5,468 nucleotides of DNA from an uncultured Candidatus Melainabacteria bacterium. GTDB lineage: Bacteria > Cyanobacteriota > Vampirovibrionia > LMEP-6097. A program made the position numbers and the translations under genes. Position 1 is the first letter of the stretch, and the number at the start of each line of letters is the position of its first letter. Positions 1-5,468 of this stretch are shown one piece after another. The notes below the pieces were generated by a model. It saw only the letters and a list, made by a program, of their open reading frames with translations, searched no databases and was not told where the DNA came from. Where the stretch lies: positions 1-5,468 of the forward strand of contig CALBDR010000465.1 in NCBI GenBank assembly GCA_937927525.1, given 5' to 3'.

Positions 1-103
1 CGTTTTGAAGTTGTCCTTCTAATAAGCTGATTACTTGTTGTTGTGCATCAATTTTTGATCTAATTTTAGCTAACACTGTAGCTGGGTTAATTGCTCCTGG
101 CAT
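1..103 (-). CDS. 5' part of an unrecognised gene, cut by the window edge
   Basis: An open frame starts at ATG 103-101 and runs off the left edge with 34 complete codons and no stop. The peptide begins MPGAINPATVLAKIRSK and continues with a Gln-rich, helix-prone stretch (DAQQQVISLLEGQLQN). A strong Shine-Dalgarno, GGAGG at 117-113, lies 9 bases before the ATG, which is the main support for a real start. There is no signal peptide or membrane segment in the visible part. I do not recognise the family. The short amphipathic, Gln-rich N-terminus would suit a small helical cytoplasmic or secreted protein, but this is only an impression. It lies downstream of citrate synthase on the same strand, but a strong terminator at 286-314 separates them, so it is probably its own transcription unit. 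Confidence 0.7.
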   Translation of the reverse strand, partial: MPGAINPATVLAKIRSKIDAQQQVISLLEGQLQN

Positions 104-285
104 AATTTTTTACCTCCACTGTTTTGTTTTATTTATTACCTGAGTCTAAGAGTGATTTTTCTTTTACCGAACTTTCACTGAATAGTTTATATCTCATAAA
201 TATTAAAGTTTGGTTAAGTAAGGAAATATTTCAAGTAATTTTGGAATAGTTTTGAAATTTGTATCAAAATCCTTATATATAAACA
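104..285 (-). promoter_or_regulatory. AT-rich leader and probable promoter region of the left-edge gene
   Basis: This non-coding stretch separates the citrate synthase terminator from the left-edge gene and must hold that gene's promoter if it is transcribed independently. I see no convincing sigma70 -35/-10 pair with good spacing. There are two short dyads: a perfect 10-bp palindrome GAAATATTTC at 223-232, and TTTTGA (250-255) facing TCAAAA (264-269) across 8 bases. Both could arise by chance in DNA this AT-rich. I found no RNA gene or riboswitch signature. Confidence 0.35.
113..117 (-). promoter_or_regulatory. Shine-Dalgarno of the left-edge gene
   Basis: On the minus strand the sequence reads GGAGGT followed by an A-rich spacer and ATG at 103. 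The GGAGG core sits 9 bases from the start codon. It is the best ribosome binding site in the window and fixes the start of the truncated gene. Confidence 0.75.
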
Positions 286-314
286 GAAAAATCCGCCTTA
301 ATGGCGGATTTTTC
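286..314 (-). terminator. intrinsic terminator of citrate synthase
   Basis: The arms GAAAAATCCGCC (286-297) and GGCGGATTTTTC (303-314) pair perfectly over 12 bp around a 5-base loop. Read on the minus strand, the GC-rich half of the stem runs into a U-tract, the classic Rho-independent form. The structure begins 25 bases past the citrate synthase stop codon at 340. The stem is symmetric (A-tract on one side, T-tract on the other), so it could also stop plus-strand transcription, but no plus-strand gene ends here. Confidence 0.92.
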
Positions 315-339
315 TTGAAATGAGCTTATAAAAAAATTT

Positions 340-1671
340 CTATCTATCTCTTACAGGAACATATGGTCTTGAGTTTTCACCAGTATAAACCTGTCTCGGT
401 CTGCAAATTTTCTTTTTATCAAAGTTATACTGTTCTTTCCAGTGCGCTAACCAGCCAGGAAGTCTACCTAAGGCAAACATTACTGTAAACATGTTTACAG
501 GGATTCCTAGAGCACTATAGATGATTCCTGAGTAGAAATCTACATTTGGGTAAAGTTTTCTTTCTACGAAGTAAGGATCTTTTAATGCTTCCTCTTCTAA
601 ACCTTTTGCGATTTCTAATAGAGGATCGCTGATTCCTAATTTATCAAGGATTCTATCACAAGCTTTTCTCAAGATTTTAGCTCTAGGGTCGAAGTTTTTA
701 TAAACTCTATGCCCAAAGCCCATAAGACGAATCTTAGATTTTTTATCTTTTACTTGAGTTAAGAATTCTTTGTAGTTTTGACCACTTTCATGGATTTGTT
801 GAAGCATTTCTAATACTGCTTGGTTAGCACCACCGTGTAAAGGACCCCATAATGCACTGATACCAGCAGAAATACAAGCATAAATGCTAGCACCACTACT
901 TTGAACCATTCTTACTGTAGAAGTACTACAGTTTTGTTCGTGGTCAGCGTGAAGAATTAGAAGCTGATTCATTACTTTAACGATTTCATCATCTATATAG
1001 TATTCTTCCGTAGGCACAGCGAACATCATGTTCATAATATTTGCGCAATAAGATAATTTATTATTAGGATAGATTAAAGGTTGACCGATTGACTTCTTAT
1101 AAGAGAAGCAAGCGATAGTTCTTAGCTTAGATAATAGTCTAATTAAGTCTAGCTCTAAACTTTCTTCACTTTGATTTCCGTCTCCACCATGGTAGTAAGC
1201 GGCAAGTGAGCTTGTCATCGAAGAGAGAATAGCCATAGGGTGAGCAGTGCTTGGGTAACCAGCAAAGAAGTGAATCATATCTTCATGAAGAAGAGAATGG
1301 TTAGTTAAGCCTGATGAGAATTTATCTAATTCTGCTTTAGATGGAAGATTTCCATATATAAGAAGGTAAGCAACTTCAACGAAGCTAGATCTTTCAGCTA
1401 ATTCTTCGATATCGATACCTCTGTACCTTAAAATTCCTTTTTCACCATTTATGAAAGTTATGTCACTTTGACATGAACCGGTATTAACGTAACCGTTATC
1501 TAAAGTTATTAAGCCAGCATCGGCCCTTAATTTTGAAATGTCGATAGCTTTTTCATTTTCGCTACCCGTTATAACTGGCATTTCTAGTTTTTTACCTTGG
1601 TATTCAAGTGTTGCAAAATCTTTATTACTACTATCTGTATTAGAAGTTTTTTCTTTTAAATCAGTACTCAT
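340..1671 (-). CDS. gltA: citrate synthase, hexameric bacterial type (type II)
   Basis: Condenses oxaloacetate and acetyl-CoA to citrate, the entry step of the TCA cycle, in the cytoplasm. The protein is 443 residues from ATG 1671; E. coli GltA is 427. The family signature is complete: ILHADHEQN near residues 239-247, WGPLHGG with catalytic His279, MGFGHRVYKN with catalytic His321, and LYPNVDFYSG with catalytic Asp378. RPRQVYTG near the C-terminus is also typical. The first 25 or so residues are Ser/Thr/Asn/Lys-rich and unconserved. A TTG nine codons upstream (1698) could extend the frame to 452 residues, but neither start has a strong Shine-Dalgarno (a weak GGGA precedes the ATG by 11 bases), so ATG is preferred. 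At the position of E. coli Cys206, a residue of its NADH allosteric site, I read Thr (AVPTEEY against STPCEPY), so NADH inhibition of the E. coli kind may be absent. It is divergent from the transporter gene and ends at a strong terminator, so it is probably monocistronic. Confidence 0.96.
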   Translation of the reverse strand: MSTDLKEKTSNTDSSNKDFATLEYQGKKLEMPVITGSENEKAIDISKLRADAGLITLDNGYVNTGSCQSDITFINGEKGILRYRGIDIEELAERSSFVEVAYLLIYGNLPSKAELDKFSSGLTNHSLLHEDMIHFFAGYPSTAHPMAILSSMTSSLAAYYHGGDGNQSEESLELDLIRLLSKLRTIACFSYKKSIGQPLIYPNNKLSYCANIMNMMFAVPTEEYYIDDEIVKVMNQLLILHADHEQNCSTSTVRMVQSSGASIYACISAGISALWGPLHGGANQAVLEMLQQIHESGQNYKEFLTQVKDKKSKIRLMGFGHRVYKNFDPRAKILRKACDRILDKLGISDPLLEIAKGLEEEALKDPYFVERKLYPNVDFYSGIIYSALGIPVNMFTVMFALGRLPGWLAHWKEQYNFDKKKICRPRQVYTGENSRPYVPVRDR

Positions 1672-1757
1672 ACTTTTAATTTTCCCAAATATTTTCAATT
1701 AAGGCTAGTCTTACGTTAATATTAATGAAGTTATTTCATTTATAGGCTTAATAATCT
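1672..1757. promoter_or_regulatory. divergent promoter region between gltA and the SNF transporter gene
   Basis: These 86 bases must drive citrate synthase leftward and the transporter rightward. The region is very AT-rich with several TATA-like hexamers, but I cannot assign a -35/-10 pair to either side with confidence. Two dyads overlap in its centre: the perfect palindrome TTAATATTAA (1716-1725) and AATGAA (1724-1729) facing TTCATT (1735-1740) across 5 bases. A shared operator is possible but unproven. The transporter start has only a weak AGG (1744-1746) 11 bases upstream. Confidence 0.5.
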
Positions 1758-3146
1758 ATGGTTCATATTAATCCAAAATCATCTTCTAGAGAGCAATGGG
1801 GCGATAAGCTCGGCTTTATCATGGCGACAGCTGGTGCTGCTGTTGGGCTTGGAAACATTTGGCGTTTCCCCTATGTCTGTGGTGAAAATGGTGGTGGAGC
1901 CTTTATCTTAGCTTATATTATCTGTATTGCTTTAATAAGTGGGCCAATTTTAGTGGCTGAAGTTTTAATTGGGCGTGCTTCTGGGCAAGGAAGTGGAAGT
2001 GCCTTCATCTCACTTACTCCTAAAGGCGAAAGTAAAATCTGGAGATTTATTGGTGTCGTCGGTGTTCTAATATCTTTCTTGCTTGTTAGTTATTACAGTA
2101 TTGTTGCTGGTTGGACATTAGAATATTTATGGCAAGCACTTCAGGGGCACCTAAGCTCCTTTAGTGGTGATAATTCACAGAAGTTTTTTGATAATTTTAT
2201 GGCTTCTGATTCTAGACAGATTTTCTGGCATATCTTTTTAACTTGCATGACCGCAGTTATCTTACTTAGAGGTATCAATAAAGGGATTGAGAAGTTATCT
2301 AAAATCTTGATGCCTGTTCTTTTAATATTACTTTTCAGCTTAGCTGTATTTGGAATAAGTGTAGAGTGGGCTTCTCATGAGAACCCAAGCTCTTTATTAG
2401 ATTTAAAATCTATTAAATTCTTATTTGTTCCTGATTGGTCTAAGTTCACTATGGATTCAGTCTTCCAAGCTCTTGGGCAAGCAGCATTTTCATTAAGTAT
2501 CGCTGTAGGAACTTTAATTGCTTATGGTAGTTATTTAGATAGAAAGGAAAATATTGTTAACTTAGGATCTATGGTTATTGCTATGGATACTATGGTTGCT
2601 TTACTCGCTGGTGTTTTAATTTTCCCTATTGTTTTTGCTTCCGGTCTAAGCCCTAGTCAGGGAACGGGGTTAATCTTTGTTACCTTACCTAATCTTTTCT
2701 CTGGAATGCCTAATGGTGACTTACTCGTAATTCTTTTCTACTTATTGATTTTCTTTGCTGCATTAACTTCTATGATCTCTCTATTAGAGCCAGGAATAAC
2801 ACATTTGATTGATGAAATGAATTCTACTAGACCCAAAGCTTGCATGTATGTAGCCATAGCAAGTTCAGCACTTGGTGTAGTTTGGATTTTAGTAGGGTCT
2901 TTACAACAAGAATTTTTATTCTTTAATATCGACAAGATAGTTTCTAACTTCCTAATCCCATTAGAAGCTTTAGGAATAAGTATCTTCGCTTCATGGGTGC
3001 TTGATAAAGTTATATCTAAAGAACAGCTCTCCAATGCTGGAGAGAAGTTCTTTAATATATGGTTCTTTATAGTTAAATGGCTTTGCCCGATAGCAATTCT
3101 AATAATCCTTGTGAAAGGCTTAATTAGTCAGGATATGGGTGGCTAG
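1758..3146 (+). CDS. sodium-dependent amino-acid transporter, NSS/SNF family (LeuT fold)
   Basis: An inner-membrane Na+-coupled symporter of the neurotransmitter:sodium symporter family. At 462 residues with about 11 predicted membrane segments (near 17-38, 46-70, 95-120, 154-172, 181-203, 232-257, 265-293, 320-345, 360-380, 393-416, 433-454), it matches the 11-helix bacterial members such as Tyt1 and MhsT. TM1 carries the hallmark AVGLGNIWRFPY (28-39) followed by ENGGGAF (43-49). Mapped on LeuT, Na1 ligands are Ala28, Asn33, Ser245 and Asp277 (LeuT Asn286 position), and Na2 ligands are Gly26, Val29, Ala334, Thr337 and Ser338. Gly30 sits where monoamine transporters have Asp, which points to an amino-acid substrate whose carboxylate helps bind Na+. 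The specific amino acid cannot be read from the sequence. The N-terminus REQWGDKLGF is the normal family start, supporting ATG 1758. The gene is convergent with the next one, and I see no terminator in the 41-bp gap. Confidence 0.94.
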   Translation: MVHINPKSSSREQWGDKLGFIMATAGAAVGLGNIWRFPYVCGENGGGAFILAYIICIALISGPILVAEVLIGRASGQGSGSAFISLTPKGESKIWRFIGVVGVLISFLLVSYYSIVAGWTLEYLWQALQGHLSSFSGDNSQKFFDNFMASDSRQIFWHIFLTCMTAVILLRGINKGIEKLSKILMPVLLILLFSLAVFGISVEWASHENPSSLLDLKSIKFLFVPDWSKFTMDSVFQALGQAAFSLSIAVGTLIAYGSYLDRKENIVNLGSMVIAMDTMVALLAGVLIFPIVFASGLSPSQGTGLIFVTLPNLFSGMPNGDLLVILFYLLIFFAALTSMISLLEPGITHLIDEMNSTRPKACMYVAIASSALGVVWILVGSLQQEFLFFNIDKIVSNFLIPLEALGISIFASWVLDKVISKEQLSNAGEKFFNIWFFIVKWLCPIAILIILVKGLISQDMGG

Positions 3147-3187
3147 ACCTTTAACTAAGATCACTAGATTTGTTCTGAAATTATTGA

Positions 3188-5437
3188 TTAGTCAAGTATA
3201 GCTTCTAATTCAGCAATTCTTGCTTCCCAAGACTTAAGTTTGTTTGTACTAGGCTTCTCTTTATTATATTCAGCTTTGATTCTATTTTGATATTCATCAA
3301 TTAAAGCTTTTGCCATTGCTTCAGCTACATCATCGTTGTCATCTTCGCTGTTAACAATATCTTCAGCTATTACGTAGAAATTATCATCATTCTTCATCAT
3401 TGCACTAGCTAGTTTAGCGATTCTCTTATGATCTTTTTCATCACTGTTTTTCAGACCATCAAGTATATTGGTGTCAACATTTATTTGTTCTTCTTGATTT
3501 AGTCCAGCTGTTGCTGAGAATGGAACCACATTTTCTTGAAGGTTAGTGTATCTTATACCTGTTGTCGGATGCTCATCCTTAGCTTCTTCTAGCGTTACGT
3601 ATATCACATCAGCTAATTCAGCAATTTGATCTTCTTCAGATAATCCATCTAAGTTAACTTCACCCACTGAATTAAGTAAGTCAACAAGAAAGTCCATTCT
3701 TTCATCAGAACCAAATTTACCTTCAACAAATTTAGAGTAGAAGTTGTCTATTGATTCACTCATAGCTCTTAGACCTGCATTACCATGATTCGCTAGTAAA
3801 TCTATAGCTTCTTGAACATTCTCTTGTTTATCTGGTGACAGTAAATCGTTAACTTTAGATGTATTTGCAATAGCTTCATCTAAGCTTTCTATTAACATAC
3901 TGTTATCACTAGGTATTTTTGAATAACCTTCTAGATCTTTTACTTTGTCTGTTTGATAGTTTAGTAAATCCATGAATAGATCAGGTTGATCAAACCCATA
4001 TTCTTCAGCAACTAATAAGTGACTTACCCCTCTCTCACTTAGGTTTACAGATAGTGGATCATCAAAGATGTCAAGTGCGAAGTCTAATAATGCTTTACTG
4101 CTGTTTTCATCAGAAACTAACCTGTCGATATAATCTAATTCTTCGTTATCAGCATCATTTAAACCATCAACAAACTTATCTAATTCTTCAGACGTTACTC
4201 CTTCAAATTTCCCCACTAGAGTAGTAAAGGCATTTAGCATTGCGTCATTTGCTCCCTCTTCGAAATAGTAGTCAAAGAAAGCTTCTTTCTGTGCATCCGT
4301 AGCACCAGTTTTCTCTAATCTATCATAAATTCTTACAGCTTCACCATCTAAAGCAGCTTCTTTTTGTTCTAAGTTAATACTGTCATTAACAGTACTACCT
4401 GTATCAACTGTTTGACCATCGAAAGTTTGTTTGTTTTGACTAACATTTCTATAGTCTCCCCAAGACTCGTAAGCGATATCTTCGAAAGTACCTTCGTCAG
4501 TTAGTACAGCCCAACCGCCATTTCCGCCGTTTGCTTCTTTAGAGTAAACAAATGTATCAGCACCGTCGTCTTCTAATTTTGCATCTGCGATAGTTGCATC
4601 AAATTCAATAGCTGACATTTCTAATTTTGTTAATTCTGAATTTCTTGATCCAGTATCACTGATATCTAAACCTGTTTGATATACATCATCATCTGAAATT
4701 ATGTATAAACCTCTTGTTACATAAACATTATTACTAGCATTACCTGTAGTGTTGAATAAAATTTCAGTACCGTCATCTAAGATGAATGTAGAGTCATCAC
4801 CAAAGTGCCAATCCCAGCCACCATTAGCTGTAGATGCACCTTCATTTACGTGTGGGTCACCTGAAACATGGGTAATCATTTTACCTTCAGAATTGAAAAT
4901 TTTAGTTTGGTGTCCACCACTATTTGTATCAGTTACTATGTGATAACCACCTTTAGTTTTGAATGAAACGGCATTATTACCAAGCCCGTGACTTATTTGA
5001 GTTCCATTATCTAAAGTTATTTTAGAACCTTTTCCTGTCATGACAGAATCGGCATAGTCAGTTGCAGCTTTAGAAGATAGAATATTGTCAAGCGCAACGA
5101 AATCATCCTGTCCTCCAGCATTACCGTTATTATCAATATCTATACCACCAGCATCAAGATGTAAATTACCATTTGCATCAAATATCGTTGCGATATTTTC
5201 ATCTGAATTCAAATTCTTTAGATGATTGACTAGGTCTTGTGTCTCATTTGCACTGAATTGACCATCACCACTAGCATCAAAAGCATCAAAAACACCAGCT
5301 AGTGTATTATGTAAATTTTCATCAAGCTTTATATCACTCCCACCTGGTGCTAATGCATCCTCCAAAGACTTAATATAAGCATTGATCTTCTCTTGTTGTA
5401 ATTTCTGTTGATTTGTTAATTGTATATTATTTACCAT
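3188..5437 (-). CDS. EF-hand and DUF1521/MIIA-like predicted self-cleaving acidic protein
   Basis: A 749-residue protein, probably exported, predicted to cut itself in response to Ca2+. Parts in order: residues 1-30, polar and Gln/Asn-rich with no signal peptide; a canonical EF-hand loop 54-65 (Asp54, Ser56, Asp58, Gly59, Phe61, Glu65); an EF-like loop 100-111 (Asp100, Asp102, Asn104, Gly105, Asp111); a beta-rich DUF1521-like domain about 136-330 with GDPHVN at 193-198, then WHFG-DSTF-L-DGT (210-224) and GGW (307-309). From about 355 to the end it is helical and matches nothing I know. DUF1521 is the self-cleaving domain of Bradyrhizobium type III effectors NopE1/NopE2, which cut between Asp and Pro of GDPHVD; here the bond would be Asp194-Pro195, giving about 194- and 555-residue pieces. 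By hand count there are about 148 Asp/Glu against 54 Lys/Arg, and no Cys, which suits an extracellular or translocated protein. The start is fixed by GGAG 8 bases upstream. The export route is unknown. Confidence 0.88.
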   Translation of the reverse strand: MVNNIQLTNQQKLQQEKINAYIKSLEDALAPGGSDIKLDENLHNTLAGVFDAFDASGDGQFSANETQDLVNHLKNLNSDENIATIFDANGNLHLDAGGIDIDNNGNAGGQDDFVALDNILSSKAATDYADSVMTGKGSKITLDNGTQISHGLGNNAVSFKTKGGYHIVTDTNSGGHQTKIFNSEGKMITHVSGDPHVNEGASTANGGWDWHFGDDSTFILDDGTEILFNTTGNASNNVYVTRGLYIISDDDVYQTGLDISDTGSRNSELTKLEMSAIEFDATIADAKLEDDGADTFVYSKEANGGNGGWAVLTDEGTFEDIAYESWGDYRNVSQNKQTFDGQTVDTGSTVNDSINLEQKEAALDGEAVRIYDRLEKTGATDAQKEAFFDYYFEEGANDAMLNAFTTLVGKFEGVTSEELDKFVDGLNDADNEELDYIDRLVSDENSSKALLDFALDIFDDPLSVNLSERGVSHLLVAEEYGFDQPDLFMDLLNYQTDKVKDLEGYSKIPSDNSMLIESLDEAIANTSKVNDLLSPDKQENVQEAIDLLANHGNAGLRAMSESIDNFYSKFVEGKFGSDERMDFLVDLLNSVGEVNLDGLSEEDQIAELADVIYVTLEEAKDEHPTTGIRYTNLQENVVPFSATAGLNQEEQINVDTNILDGLKNSDEKDHKRIAKLASAMMKNDDNFYVIAEDIVNSEDDNDDVAEAMAKALIDEYQNRIKAEYNKEKPSTNKLKSWEARIAELEAILD
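4448..5032 (-). other. DUF1521 / MIIA-like autocleavage domain within the 749-residue protein
   Basis: Approximate span of residues 136-330. It opens with KITLDNGTQISHG, continues through short beta-type strands (YHIVTD, QTKIFN), reaches the GDPH motif, then the aromatic segment GGWDWHFG and the strand ILDDGTEILF, and closes around GGWAVLTDEGTFED. This order resembles what I recall of NopE-type domains: an LDNG start, strands, GDPHV, an F/W-rich DSTF strand and DGT. Boundaries are estimated by eye. Only one copy is present, whereas NopE1 has two. Confidence 0.75.
4853..4858 (-). other. predicted Asp194-Pro195 self-cleavage site (GD|PH)
   Basis: The codons GAC (4858-4856) and CCA (4855-4853) encode the Asp-Pro pair of GDPHVN. 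In NopE1 the bond between these residues in GDPHVD is cut after Ca2+ addition. A chemically similar GD|PH cleavage is known in mucin-type von Willebrand D domains. Here the residue after Val is Asn rather than Asp. Cleavage is inferred from the motif and its domain context. Confidence 0.68.
5105..5278 (-). other. EF-hand pair upstream of the autocleavage domain
   Basis: The first loop (residues 54-65, bases 5243-5278) has every canonical EF-hand ligand: Asp at 1, Ser at 3, Asp at 5, Gly at 6, a hydrophobic Phe at 8 and Glu at 12. The second loop (residues 100-111, bases 5105-5140) keeps Asp, Asp, Asn, Gly and an Asp at position 12, but has Ala at the hydrophobic position and is Gly-rich, so it is EF-like. 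The incoming helix (LHNTLAGVFDAF) and outgoing helix (ETQDLVNHLKNL) of the first hand are visible. Confidence 0.8.
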
Positions 5438-5445
5438 GATTTGCG

Positions 5446-5449
5446 CTCC
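5446..5449 (-). promoter_or_regulatory. Shine-Dalgarno of the EF-hand/MIIA gene
   Basis: GGAG on the minus strand lies 8 bases before ATG 5437, a normal spacing, and supports that start. Only 19 more bases are visible upstream, so the promoter lies beyond the right edge. Confidence 0.7.
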
Positions 5450-5468
5450 ATATTTAACTATTCATATA

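Noticed and set aside
1672..1698. TTG at 1698 as the citrate synthase start
   Set aside because: The nine added residues (KIFGKIKS after the initiator) are not a conserved part of the family, and no good Shine-Dalgarno precedes the TTG. ATG 1671 is simpler, though the TTG is not excluded.
2738..3034. 98-codon open frame on the minus strand
   Set aside because: It lies wholly inside the well-conserved transporter gene on the other strand, has no recognisable product, and covers codons of TM8-TM10. It is a shadow frame.
3147..3187. Possible bidirectional terminator between the convergent genes
   Set aside because: Only weak 5-bp complementarities (ACTAA with TTAGT across about 30 bases) and no U-tract after a GC-rich stem. 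There is nothing I can call a terminator.
4749..4943. 64-codon open frame on the plus strand
   Set aside because: It is antisense to the DUF1521-like domain codons, and its product looks non-biological. It is a shadow frame.
4500..5140. Gly/Asp-rich segments as RTX calcium repeats of type I secreted proteins
   Set aside because: The Gly-rich pieces (GGIDIDNNGNAGG, GGNGGW) are single and irregular and lack the repeated GGxGxDxxx nonapeptide.
1..5468. tRNA, rRNA, CRISPR array, insertion sequence or phage attachment site
   Set aside because: No cloverleaf, spaced direct repeats, transposase frame or terminal inverted repeats were seen on either strand.

Overview
The window is AT-rich (GC by eye about one third) bacterial DNA with two complete housekeeping-type genes, one large and unusual gene, and the first codons of a fourth gene cut by the left edge. 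The citrate synthase is the hexameric bacterial type. Its wording (NCSTSTVR, SALWGPLHGG, ALGRLPGWLAHW, a C-terminal YVPVRDR) resembles Bacteroidota/Chlamydiota/Bdellovibrionota/deltaproteobacterial enzymes more than E. coli or Rickettsia enzymes. Together with the low GC, the Na+-coupled transporter and a likely secreted effector-type protein, this suggests a low-GC Gram-negative bacterium, possibly host-associated or marine. The lineage cannot be fixed from the sequence alone.

Layout: positions 1-103 (minus) hold the start of an unrecognised small or truncated gene with a strong Shine-Dalgarno. Positions 104-285 are an AT-rich non-coding leader. Positions 286-314 are a perfect 12-bp-stem intrinsic terminator placed to end the citrate synthase transcript. 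Positions 340-1671 (minus) are citrate synthase (gltA-type). Positions 1672-1757 are a divergent promoter region with two overlapping dyads. Positions 1758-3146 (plus) are a neurotransmitter:sodium symporter (SNF) family amino-acid transporter with 11 predicted membrane segments. After a 41-bp convergent gap, positions 3188-5437 (minus) encode a 749-residue, cysteine-free, strongly acidic protein.

The 749-residue protein is the most interesting item. It has a canonical EF-hand loop and a second degenerate one, then a DUF1521/MIIA-like (metal-ion-inducible autocleavage) domain with the GD|PH motif known from the Bradyrhizobium type III effectors NopE1/NopE2. A roughly 390-residue helical acidic C-terminal region follows that I do not recognise. 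The prediction is a Ca2+-triggered self-cleaving protein that releases a large C-terminal fragment after export. No shared pathway is evident between the citrate synthase, the transporter and this protein; they are separately transcribed neighbours.
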